A DNA stretch of 64,000 bases from Chaunax sp. Z400. Lineage: Eukaryota > Chordata > Actinopteri > Lophiiformes > Chaunacidae. The stretch covers positions 11,017,501 through 11,081,500 of the forward strand of contig CM075201.1 of the NCBI GenBank assembly GCA_037577475.1, written 5' to 3'. Positions 26,734 to 36,855 of this stretch are shown piece after piece. Each line of letters begins with the position of its first letter. The stretch's first letter is position 1. Both the position numbers and the translations under genes were made by a program. The notes beneath the pieces were generated by a model. That model searched no databases. It was given only the letters and a program-made list of their open reading frames with translations, and had not been told where the DNA came from.

Positions 26734-27396
26734 TTTCTTCTGTCAAAGATGCTATATTCACATCATAGTGAGGTGAAAAAATGATGTATGTGGGAGGGAG
26801 GCCAAGAAGGAAGAAGAGGGAAGTCTGTTATCTGAAGCCTGCAGAGGGCTTTGTATTATGTATAGAGCTGACTCAGCCATTTTTAACCCTCTCTGTGACA
26901 CCTGAACTCCACCTGATGAAGACTGTGAGATGTGTGGATCTTCTCTGTTTAACCTTTGACCCCAGGTGGAACATCCCATCACAGAGTGTATCACTGGTCT
27001 GGACCTGGTGGAGCAGATGATCCGGGTTGCCAAGAGTTACCACCTGCAGCACAAACAAGAAGACATCCCGATAAACGGCTGGGCCATTGAGAGTCGTGTC
27101 TATGCTGAGGTGTGTGTGAGGAGTGTATCTGTAACAGAATCTCATCATCATCATCAATCTCATCATGATTTGCTCATATTGAAACAAACATTTGTTCCAT
27201 TACAGTGTAAAGAGCTTCACTGAGTCACATGGTTTACATTTTCTCTCATCACAACCAAACAGGAAGTCACAAATAAAAAAACAGGAGCACCTGGAAATGG
27301 ACAGATCAGACGTCCCAGGCCAAATTAAATTACGCCACCTAATTCGTTGACTCTGGAAACCTCTTCCCAGCAACCAAACCTTTTCCCTAATGATGA

Positions 27397-27745
27397 ATCT
27401 GGATCTATTAAAATCTCTTCTTACCTTCACAGATACATAAATCCGTCTGGATGACTCTGAATCTACATTATCTCAGCTACATATTGGTGTCATGTCTCTA
27501 CCCCTGTCTGTTGGGTCACTGTGGCCAAAACCATACTGATCCCCTCTAATATAGATTTAATCTGCCAGATGTGGATGCAGATCCAGTTGCACATAGTGGA
27601 GGAACATCATGAGTTGTCCATGCTTGGGTATTTTTAATTTGCTGTTTAATTATTTTTCATATTATTGGCAAATGTTAAAAAAAGAAAAGACCTTCTAGTG
27701 TTGAAGAAAGTGAAAAAGTGATCCAGAATCGTCACCCGTACCAGT
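27397..27745 (+). repeat. Dispersed repeat in a pcca intron (family of 8.8 kb)
   Basis: GATACATAAATCCGTCTGGA, TCTACATTATCTCAGCTACA, CATGCTTGGGTATTTTTAAT and GAAAGTGAAAAAGTGATCCA align in order with 8880-9190. A duplicate is in unit 2 at about 58872-59220. Confidence 0.55.
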
Positions 27746-27978
27746 ATCGGAGTAAAGAGTCAGTCCCTGCAGGAAGATGAATATCATACATTGCCATCTG
27801 TGACAATTATTTATAATAAAAGTATTGTGATTTAAACATGCTAACCTTTGCTTATGGTGCAGTTTTGAGTCAAATCGGTCTCTGTCGTTTTCTTCTGTTA
27901 GGATCCATACAAGTCTTTTGGTCTTCCCTCCATTGGACGACTCTCTCAATACCAAGAGCCGCTCAACCTCAGCAATGT

Positions 27979-28096
<118 letters not shown>

Positions 28097-28319
28097 TCAG
28101 TCTGATACTGTAGTTCTGTAACCTTTGTCTGACGTTACTTTCTGATTGACCATTTCCTTGTCTGCTTCTCACTCTTGTCAGGTCTGCGTAGACAGCGGCA
28201 TCCAGGAGGGAAGTGACATCAGCATCTACTATGATCCAATGATCTCAAAGGTCAGTGATGTATGTTAGATACAGGCTTGCCTTATTTTTAGCTTGTCATG
28301 CTAATGCTAATGCTAAACA

Positions 28320-28402
28320 GAAGGCAACTGGACTAGTCAGAACTGAGGAAGCCTCCTGGATGAGGATGAGAGGTGAAACATCCTCAAACTAAAAAAAAAA
28401 AA
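28320..28402. repeat. Conserved fish repeat remnant
   Basis: GGCAACTGGACTAGTCAGAA and GAGGTGAAACATCCTCAAAC, ending in an A-run, match the widely scattered teleost repeat with the core GATGAGAGGTGAAACGTCTTC. It is a non-coding intronic insertion, copied at about 59738-59817. Confidence 0.5.
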
Positions 28403-29041
28403 GAGCCCATTGGCTGTTTATTTAACCCTGTGTGTGGATCTGCAGTAACGTCCTCTGGTATTTATTTGTAGTTGGTTACCTATGGAGCTACACGAGCTGA
28501 AGCCCTGGCTAGGATGGAGGATGCTCTGGACAACTACGTCATCAGAGGTCCACCAACACATTTGAACTAATAGACAGGAGCTCGTTTTTCTTTCTGTTGT
28601 TAAATGTCTATCTGTGATTTCTATACAGGTGTGACCCACAACATTCCCCTCCTGCGGGAAATCATCACCCATCCTCGCTTTATCTCCGGCGACATCAGCA
28701 CCAACTTCCTCCGGGAGGTGTACCCCGACGGCTTCAAGGGTCACCAGCTGGACGTGAACAAGCGCAGGGAGCTGTTGGCCTCGGCGGCAGGGCTCTACAT
28801 CACCGCTCAGCTCCGTTCACAGAAGGTCCTGGGCAACCTGAGGTGAGGACCAAAGCAAGCTTCATGTTGTAGGGGCCTGGGGGAAAGAAGGTGGTACCGT
28901 GTATAAAATGTGCTGTTCTGTGTTTCAGGGTCTCTTCAACACCTGTGAAGTGCAGCCAATGGCAGCTGTGTGCCAAGCTGGGGGAGGGGTCTCATTCTAT
29001 GGCGGTGACCAAATCAGGAAATGTTTATACTGTGAGTATTT

Positions 29042-29085
29042 AAGATATCCCTTTATTAGTCCCACAGTGGGAAATTTAATGTGCA
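29042..29085. repeat. LINE-tail-like fish repeat scrap
   Basis: CCTTTATTAGTCCCACAGTG followed by GGAAATTTA is a degenerate form of the very common fish motif TTTATTAGTCCCACAAGGGG. It lies just after a pcca exon, within a 1-kb intron that shows no other element. Confidence 0.4.
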
Positions 29086-30077
29086 TCTATGAGCATATCA
29101 AACATATCAGTCTCCATGTGATGTTACTAGTATGGAAAGTTTGGGAAAGAATCCTTAAAGCTGCAAAAATTTTAAAAAATGCACCTTCACATTTATTATT
29201 CCCTTCATTTTAGATTGAGATTGAAGGCATCTAAACAATTAAAGAGCACACATGCAGTTACTAGTAGCAGTACTACATTCTACTACAGTAGGTGATAAGG
29301 GTGATTGCTGCATTAAAAATAACAGTAAAACTTGGTAACCCCAATTCTGGAATTTCCGACCTCTGAAAAATGTGCTTTAACTACACAGTAAACCATATGG
29401 ATGCCCTGATGATCATGTTCATATCAATATCATTTGATTAGACTAGTGGGATAATATCAATTATTACAGACAAGTTTGCAAAAACTCTTGCAGCGTCACC
29501 ATAATATTAAAATACAAGTGCATCTCATAAAGTAGTAAAATACTGGTTAAAATCTTTTAAATAATGTTTGTATTATTACTGTCACCTTTCAGAGCAAAAT
29601 AAATCCAACTCAGCGATGCATTAAAATCAGTTTGTCTGAGTCAGAGCTTGTATTTTCCCAATTTCCGATGTGTCATGAACGCAGCATGTTTGCTATATAT
29701 CAAAAACAGCTCAAACAGCTGATGTTCTCAAAAGGCATTATGAAGGCCAGAAATTCCTCGTGTGATTTCATAGTGTTTGTGTCTTTAGTATACAATGTAG
29801 AGAAATAAAAAACATTGAGACATAGACATCCTATTCTGAGTCTATACAGACTATACTGTAGTTCCATCATTCCCTGCTGGATTATTTCCATTTTATCTTT
29901 CAGAATGTTAGCTTAGCTTTTTTTTAAAGGAAAGGTAAGAAAGAGGGTCCTGCTGCATATGTGTACTCTTTACCATTTAACATGTTCATGTTTTAATCAC
30001 CTGTCTGCAGTCAGTGACAACAGTCTGAATTGTCTCTTAATGAGTCTGAGACACTTCAGAACTGTGTTTGTCTGCAG

Positions 30078-30212
30078 GTGGAGGTGGATGGAGGAAAGGT
30101 AGAAGTCAGTGGACAGTGGAACTTGGCCTCCCCACTGCTGCCACTCACCATCAATGGATCAGTCCACTGGGAGACGGTGGGAGAGGGAGACCTGCTGGTG
30201 GAGCTGGAATAA
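30078..30212 (+). CDS. pcca: pcca-like terminal exon, BT domain spliced onto the C-terminus
   Basis: The exon reads VEVDGGKVEVSGQWNLASPL, LPLTINGSVHW and then ETVGEGDLLVELE with TAA at 30210-30212. In normal PCCA the first part (BT domain) and the last 12 residues are separated by more than 100 residues carrying the biotinyl domain, on several exons. Here they sit in one uninterrupted exon. Either a genomic deletion fused two exons or a partly processed copy was involved. Poly(A) signals AATAAA follow at 30593 and 30754, so it is a usable 3' end. Confidence 0.8.
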   Translation: MEVDGGKVEVSGQWNLASPLLPLTINGSVHWETVGEGDLLVELE

Positions 30213-30780
30213 AAACGCACCTTTGACCCTTGATGTGTGACATCATCACCGAGATGAGCCTTACTCCTCTCTGTGTCTACAGAGGAAGGTCAACACTGGT
30301 GAACAGACTGGACGATACCAGACACTTGATTTATCTTGCCAGTTGTCCGTCTCCACGGTGACCCCCCCCCAAGCAGAGTTTAGTTCCCACGATGGCGACT
30401 CAGAGCTGAGTTCTATCAGCTGTTAGTCTTTCCTCCACGTCGGCTTCCCTCATGTCGTTTGGTGTTTAATAATGTCTTTTTGTTGATTTTGTTTTGTTTT
30501 CTAGACCAGATCGATTTTTTTTTTCACCCACAGAAACACATTGTTCTCATGTCACTCCTATGCTGTCCATTCTTTTAGATGGCTTTAAAGGAAATAAATA
30601 TAAGCTGCTGATGATTTCATTTAATTTCATTTTAAGCCCTGTTCAGCTCTGTTGTTCTGGGATTAGAAGCAGCAATCTGAAAACTGTCCACACCTCTGAT
30701 AACACTCAAGTAGGAAAATCATCTCTTGTAATTTTGTTGAAATTAAATCCACCAATAAAGAGCTAATTCTTTTGTACATA
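30213..30780 (+). terminator. pcca-like 3' UTR with two poly(A) signals
   Basis: No coding is seen after the TAA. AATAAA occurs at 30593-30598 and 30754-30759, each followed by T/GT-rich DNA, consistent with vertebrate cleavage sites. A short C-run near 30363 differs in length between the two copies. Confidence 0.5.
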
Positions 30781-31264
30781 GTTAATGCTTTTCTGTCTGA
30801 CTGCATCAGAAACAACAGTGAAAATTAAAGGTGCCAGAGAACATCCACTGATTGTGTGTTGTATGTGACGTTTAGACCATAGCATGAACTTTTATGTAAA
30901 TCTAGTGATACTGCAAACAGCTGCGCTTAGCCTGCCGCCGGGAGCGAGGAGACTGGAAAGGAGGAGTTGGAAAGATATTCACGGATTCGAACTTCGCAGC
31001 TCAATAACTCATTATCATATACTGACCAACAGTAGAAACGCTTCTTTTTGGGGGGGGTCATTCCATCCTGTTCATATTAAATATCATAGAGAAATTATGG
31101 TTCACATCTTTATTCACCCTTTATCCATACAGAAAAATCATTTTTGTGCAGACTAGTGGTTTTTGTCTTAGTGTTTACAAGTCAGAAAGTGTGGATAGTG
31201 AGACAGAGAAAAATAGTCACTACCGTGCATGTCTACCTCCAGCATTTATCACTACTTTACACCT

Positions 31265-31525
31265 CCTGAATGGATCAGATGTTATTCTGGACTTGTAGAA
31301 TGACGTCATTCTTCCTGTAGAGCTGTGACAAGTTGTTCATGTGTTGCTGGAGCAGGATCTCTCTCTCTCACCCGGTGATCCTGAACGTCCCACAGAGGAC
31401 ATTGTCATGCATGAAGGTGATGCCTGATTGCTGTATCCTAGGAATGACGTGTGGACCTAGAACCATATGTCGGAGACAGATGGCCGTGAATCTAGACAAG
31501 TTCTGACCGTCATCCATTAGCAGTG
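31265..31525 (-). mobile_element. Decayed Tc1/mariner transposase, catalytic-region fragment
   Basis: On the minus strand, RFTAICLRHMVLGPHVIPRI and QQSGITFMHDN resemble the part of Tc1-like DDE transposases around the second aspartate (normally close to FmhDNArPHtA). A shifted frame then gives DPAPATHEQLVTALQEE, like the C-terminal PPPQ..QEL..AI.EEW region. Stops and frameshifts make it inactive. It sits between the pcca 3' end and the next promoter and is copied at about 62683-62943. Confidence 0.5.
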
Positions 31526-31677
31526 CCTGAACTCCCCCTAAGGGAATCGATAAAGAAAGGCCTGTCTTTCTACATTAATTGACTACATTAATTGAAAAAA
31601 TAAAATTTGAAACTGAAAGTCAAATATCTTGGCTTTGATCTAGCTCCATACCAGACTGGCCTCCAGTCTTGCCCGGT

Positions 31678-31712
31678 CCAATATGGCGGGCGCTGTGTCG
31701 TATCCTAGCAAC
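31678..31712 (+). promoter_or_regulatory. TATA-less promoter with CCAAT, YY1-like site and near-consensus RFX X-box
   Basis: CCAAT at 31678-31682 overlaps AATATGGCGG (31680-31689, YY1-type). GTATCCTAGCAAC at 31700-31712 matches the X-box GTNRCC-N-RGYAAC with one mismatch. RFX X-boxes are a hallmark of ciliary gene promoters, which suits the CEP164-like exons downstream. It is followed by a non-coding exon with a GTAAGT donor at 31850. An identical copy is at 63096-63130. Confidence 0.55.
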
Positions 31713-31849
31713 AGGTGGGCATTATCGTTCACTACATGACAGGTTGCAAGAAGGATCAAAGGATCAAAGGAATGACATCATTTTGCACTCCATAAAACAA
31801 AGTTTCCAATGCAGACACACAATTGTGTCGTGAACACAGATAGCACAAG
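31713..31849 (+). other. Non-coding first exon of the WW-KH chimeric gene (inferred)
   Basis: The stretch ends TAGCACAAG|GTAAGT (exon end 31849), a strong donor. It lies just after the promoter cluster, with no good start codon in frame with downstream exons. The next exon opens at acceptor TTTCTCCGCAG ending at 32393. The 5' edge is a guess. Confidence 0.4.
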
Positions 31850-31974
31850 GTAAGTCAATTTTACGTATTAACACAGTAGTTACAGATGGAAATTGATGGA
31901 AATATCCGAACAATTCACAAAAACGGGCAGTATTATTTATAGAAATAACAGATGGCACTCCATTGATTATATTA

Positions 31975-32125
31975 TCTTAGCCTCTGGTGGCTCAGCTAAT
32001 TAGCACCGTTAGCATCTCACATCTGTTGTAGCTCTCTCCTTCCTAGCTGTCCCAGGCCTCTGGTGACTCAGCAAATTAGCACCGTTAGCATCTCACATGA
32101 TGTAGCTTGTCTCCTTCCTAGCTGT
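31975..32125. repeat. Two-copy 68-bp tandem repeat
   Basis: The stretch CCTCTGGTGGCTCAGCTAAT ... TTCCTAGCTGTCCCA at about 31981-32050 recurs at about 32057-32129 with small changes (CCTCTGGTGACTCAGCAAAT). It lies in the first intron of the chimeric gene and is kept in unit 2. Confidence 0.6.
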
Positions 32126-32423
32126 CCCACACATTTCCGTCCTTAACTTTATTTCACGTTGATATTTTTTGCAGTAGACCTTTTGTGTGACTTTGCCGAG
32201 TCACAGGCTAACTCTCTAGCTAGATTCATTCGTCTTATTAGCTGGGCCAATGTAAAACATTGAGTTTGTCCCAGATGTTTAGCACTGAGAACTGAGATGA
32301 TGAGATGGGAAAGTTTCTGTAATTATCTTCCTCTTTGTTTTAAACAGTATATCTCCATTTCTTGTAACAGTGCCTCATCCTGTTTCTCCGCAGTAATCTT
32401 TAAAGAGATACAAGACCCTACTA

Positions 32424-33906
32424 ATGGAAAAGACAAAGGATATTATGAAGCCACAACAATCTCCAGAAGTGAGTGTATTTTTTAATCACAGTTTGTATTT
32501 TGTATCTTCTGCCTGTGTGCCTGTGTTTGAGTGTAAGCAACACTCAGATCATTTGTCTAATATTCATACATGTTTTTATTTGTAGAGCGAGGATTTGACA
32601 AGCTCGGAAGAAGAAGATCTGGAGACAGAGGAAGATATGTGTAACAGCCAGGAGGAGACAGAGAGTGAAGAGGAGTCTACTGACTTTAAACCTGGTGCTC
32701 TGTCGGCTATGGAGTTCCTCCTTAAGTTCTGCACTGAAGAAGGTACACAGGGATGAGGGAGGTTTATGAACTGTATTTAGTTGGAGGCAGGGACATGATT
32801 GACTCTTTGTTCCTACATTATCCAGAACTAGAAATGTATAAACTCTCCAAGCACAGGTAAATTTTACCAGCAGCTCATTGGTGGCAGGTGTGAAATCCTC
32901 AGCTTGATTGGTTTACACTGTCTGCTGATTGATAATGGAGGATGATAGTAGTGGTATGGAGAACCTGCAGTGATAATGTAGTTGTATTTACTCTGTAGGT
33001 ATTTACTATCACTACATAGATTCTGTATCCCCTCCAAACTAATATATCATTAGATTATATCATGTTTTGTTTTGGGGGTGCCTTAACGACTTGGTAAATC
33101 TTCTAGATGAAGCTAAAGTATTACATTTACATTCGGCTTGTCTAATATCATGCACTCTTCTCTCTCATCAGAAATCCACTTCGGAGCCAGAGAGATTGGT
33201 ATTGATCCTGATACTGAGCTACATCTCATATGGCTGGTCAGGGAATTCTTCTGTGCTCCTTTACCTCCTGATTGGGAGGAATGGTAAGTAAGGGGAGAGA
33301 AGCCTGGGAGTAGAGCTGTGTTAGCATAGATAACAGTATTCAGTGATCATTTTAATCTGGAGCAGACTACTTGCTGTGGTTTTGTGGCACTAGATGTGTT
33401 CCTCTGGGTTTCTGTTACCTTTTGTTGAAGCTGAAAGTAGTTGTGAACAGTCGTGTTGATCCCTAGTGAGGCACCAAAGATACAAGCTGTCCCAGCAGCA
33501 CTTTGATTTATCTGAGTGGGTTTGACAGTAATGTAGCGCAGGAGTGTTTGTGTCCTTTTAGCTAATCAGGGATGGAGGTCTGTGCAGAGCAACCACAACA
33601 TCTTCCATTTGCCTAAATAGTGTCTCTTAGATTACACACTACTATACACTTTCTGGTTTTTGGAAGTGCTAAAGTGAGCCCCTGCTCTCTCCCCTTCTTT
33701 TCCCCCACAGCGAGGATAGCAGTGGTGACACATTTTATAAAAACATCTCGACTGGTGACATCACCCTGGATCGTCCCACAGAAAAGTTGTACCGCCAGCT
33801 GGTGATTCAGGAGCGTGCCCTGCATAAAGCCACTGCAGAAGGCATAGAGACGAACACGGAAGACGGTACCAAGGAAGAAAGTCAGGAGCCACTAAAGTCT
33901 CCAGAG
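32424..33906 (+). CDS. CEP164-like N-terminal block (acidic region and WW domain), 4 exons
   Basis: The exons read MEKTKDIMKPQQSPE, then SEDLTSSEEEDLETEED and further acidic sequence, then FGAREIGIDPDTELHLIWLV with FFCAPLPPDWEEC, and finally SSGDTFYKNISTGDITLDRP with LYRQLVIQERA. CEP164 has AREIGIDP, APLPGEW and SLVIQERA in the same order and spacing around its WW domain. The first WW tryptophan (PPDWEE) is kept; the second (SMWDHP in CEP164) is Leu here (ITLDRP), which should weaken proline-ligand binding. None of the long coiled-coil part of CEP164 follows. The last exon ends LKSPE in phase 0, the phase at which the vigilin exons begin. Confidence 0.75.
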
Positions 33907-36855
33907 GTGAGTTTTTGTTTTTTAGTCACAGTTTGTATTTTGTATCTTCTGCCTGTGTGCCTGTGTTTGAGTGTAAGCAACACTCAGATCATTTGTCTAA
34001 TATTCATACATGTTTTTATTTGTAGAGCGAGGATTTATATTATTATATAATAATATAAATATCAATTCAATTACCTCATCCAAACATACATATACGCGTA
34101 TAATAATAATGATTTGAAAAATATATGTTTTTTCAGTTGTAGTTTAAATTTCTCTTTACTATTTTCTGATGTGATATAACTGGGGAGTGAATTCCAGACA
34201 TACATGGCTCTGAATATGACTGTTCGTTTGATAGCATTTGTCTTTACTTTTGGTGGTGTAAAATGACCTGCAGTGGCATGTCTAGTAATATAATTATGTT
34301 TATCTGTACTGAAGGATAAGTTCTGATACAAAATAAACGGGGTCTTAGTGACAGTAACGTTTCTAATAAATACTAATAATGAATAGATCAGTCTGTCCTT
34401 TACAAATAACCAGTTATGACTCTTATGCATTGCAACAACAAGCTGTTCATTAACAGCTGAAAACAAAAGTGCCAACTGTATATTTGATCCCTTTTCAGGA
34501 TTCAGAGACTCTTGAGATCCCCAAGGAGCGCCATCGATTTATCATTGGCAAAAATGGGAAGAAGCTTCAAGAGTTAGCGCTGAAGACGGCCACCACAATC
34601 CAGATTCCTGGACCTGAAGACCCCAGCAACCAGATCAAAATCTCTGGTACCAAGGAGGGCATTGAGAAGGCAAAGCATGAGATCCTGTTGATCTCTGCTG
34701 AGCAGGTAACGTGAATCATGAGACAACCAGCTTATTTCTGAGGTACATCCCAGATACCACAGCTGTAGGATGAATTTCAATGTTTTCCTCTGACCTTCTT
34801 ACCCTTAGGACAAACATGCTGTGTGGAGGGTGAATGTTGACAAGGTTTACCACCCATTTATCACCGGTGCCCACAACAAGGTGGTAGGAGAATTAATGCA
34901 GGAGACTGGTGCCTGCATTCATGTCCCTCCTCCACCCGTGAACAAGACAGAGATTGTCGTCTCTGGGACCAGGCAGCAGGTGGCCCTCGCTATGGCAAAG
35001 ATCCAAGAGATTTTTGAAGACAAGGTACGCTAAAATCAAAGTTATCAGTTGGTGTTAGTGCTGATATAGATGATGTAGTCATGACGGAGGTTTGAACAAA
35101 ATTCAATGTTGCTGATCTTCCCTTTGTATTGCAGAAGAAGAATACCACCACCATTGCAGTGGAGGTTCAGAAATCACAACACAAGTTTGTGATTGGCTCC
35201 AAGGGAAAGACCCTACAGGAGATCCTGGCCAAAACCGGTGTCTCCGTTGAGGTCCCACCTTTTGACAGCGGCTCAGAAACTGTCATCCTCCGAGGGGAGC
35301 CAGGCCATCTGGTTCAGGCCCTGACTGCAGTTTATGTCAAGGTGTGGTACATTTATCAAATGATCTTTGACATTTGACTTGCTACAAAAACTTTTTCTTC
35401 AGCTTATCTGGCTTTGATTTGACTTTTTTTTCTTTTGTGTTTTAGATTCAGGAGTGTCTGCCTGCTGCGAAGAATGTCATCATGGGATATAAGGCCAACT
35501 GTGAGGTTGCACAAAACCGCATCACGGCCAATCAGAAGGAGCTGGTAAGGATATAAATCTCTTTAATGTTATATTTAAATTTAAATTTACATTTAGGTGT
35601 GTACTGTGTACTAAGGTCAGGCATTTCTGCTGAACTCTTTCTGGTGGTATTTTGAAGTGTCTGCTGTGTTTAGGATTCACATACACTGATGACAGTTATC
35701 TTTGAGGTTACTTTTAAGGCCACCGTCATGATAACTTTGAATGAGGAGAGAACTTAATTATAAACTTTGCTAATGGTAGTTAATATCTACTCCCTCTACA
35801 GGCGCTCAGGAACTTGACCATCACTGTGGATCCAAAGTATCACCCAAGAATCATCGGGCGCAAGGGTGAAACAATCAAAGCCATCTGCAGTGAGCATGGT
35901 GTCAACATCCGGTTCCCAGAAAGGATGGCTGAAAATCAGGTATGGCATTCCTGCAGAACTTGTTTCCTTGTTTTCCTTTAATTACACATCAAAATGGATA
36001 TAGTCAAACATTAGACCCTCATCAGCACAGCAGGTGGTGACAATGTCCCTTTTCATACATGACATTATAATGAGAACACACAGTGAAAGAGTTACCAACA
36101 ACTGTAGTCGTCATTATCATACAGATTATTATGGGAGAGTAAGAAATTGTTTTTTTTGTCCTTAAATTCACAATTTTTTCTTTGTCTTGAATTTGTTTCT
36201 CCACAGGATCAGATCGTTGTAACAGGTGATGAGACCAAAGCCGCCGCGGCACGAGATGCTATCCAGGCCATTGTGGATGAACTTGAAGATACGATCTCCA
36301 AGGACATCACCCTGGACAGCCGGGTTCATGCCCATATTATCGGAGCCCGCGGCATTGGAATCTTCAGCATTCAAAATGAGTTTAAGGTGAGTCTGCAGAG
36401 AGGAAGGAGATCTTCCTGTCAGTGTAGCAAAACTACATAACAATTCACTTGCATTGTGTTTTGGAGCTTTCATTGTGTCTCCACTTACACCTTGTTAGCC
36501 CATTGTTATCTGACTACATAAATAATGTTTAGTTTTGGTAATACGATTTGTTAGTATCCAGTCCTTCATGTGGCTTGTTTTTATTTGTGTTTTTAGGTTG
36601 ATATCAGGTTTCCCCGGCGAGGAGCTGCAGACCCGGACCTTGTGACGGTCACAGGTCGCTCCAAGCTGGTGAATGAAGCCATCGACCACCTCCTTAACCT
36701 GGAGGACAAATACGTAAGTTGCTCCCCATGACAACTGTTAATATTTGCTGGAGGTATTACAACATTTGTTCTGTAATGTTTACAGTTTGCTCATTAGATC
36801 TGATCTACTGTATGTTCACTTCTGGCAGATGGAGGATGTTGAGATGAAGAAATAG
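32424..36855 (+). CDS. Chimeric gene: CEP164-like WW region fused in frame to vigilin KH domains
   Basis: Coding exons: 32424-32468 (exon from 32394), 32586-32742, 33172-33283, 33711-33906, then 34499-34705, 34809-35024, 35135-35341, 35446-35544, 35802-35939, 36207-36386, 36597-36713, 36829-36855 (TAG). Every border is GT-AG and all phases agree, giving about 566 residues. Residues about 1-60 are acidic; about 60-170 resemble the CEP164 N-terminus and its WW domain; about 171-380 are vigilin KH1-KH3; the rest are the last two KH domains. CEP164 acts at centriole distal appendages; vigilin binds RNA. I know of no vertebrate gene with this order. The ATG at 32424 is chosen because an in-frame TAA starts the same exon (32394); 32445 is an alternative. 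The alternative reading is two neighbouring fragments not spliced together. Confidence 0.65.
32459..32596 (+). repeat. Internal duplication source: exon end, intron, next exon start
   Basis: The end of the first coding exon (CTCCAGAAGTGAGT), the whole 117-bp intron and the first 11 bases of the next exon (AGCGAGGATTT) recur at 33897-34036, with a 2-bp length change and few substitutions. Confidence 0.9.
33897..34036 (+). repeat. Internal duplication target within the fusion intron
   Basis: This is a copy of 32459-32596. It supplies the end of the WW-block exon (KSPE|GTGAGT) and an acceptor-like TTTTTATTTGTAG. The copied downstream exon is cut off after AGCGAGGATTT, where an AT-rich tail and the minus-strand LINE fragment begin. 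It therefore marks one edge of the CEP164-like/vigilin junction. Confidence 0.9.
34037..34475 (-). mobile_element. LINE (non-LTR) reverse transcriptase C-terminal fragment
   Basis: On the minus strand the frame reads LIYSLLVFIRNVTVTKTPF, then NYITRHATAGHFTPPKVKT and RAMYVWNSLPSYIT. The (Y)nTRHA...P..KT...RA..WNSLP signature closes many fish LINE ORFs. It is 5'-truncated, with an AT-rich microsatellite-like tail at 34036-34065 (its 3' end), as expected for target-primed insertion. It fills the intron between the WW-block and KH-block exons and may be the event that separated the WW block from its original downstream exon. Confidence 0.65.

Noticed and set aside
30884..31156. 90-codon frame after the pcca 3' end
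   Set aside because: Preserved in both units only because of the duplication; not recognisable and next to transposon debris.
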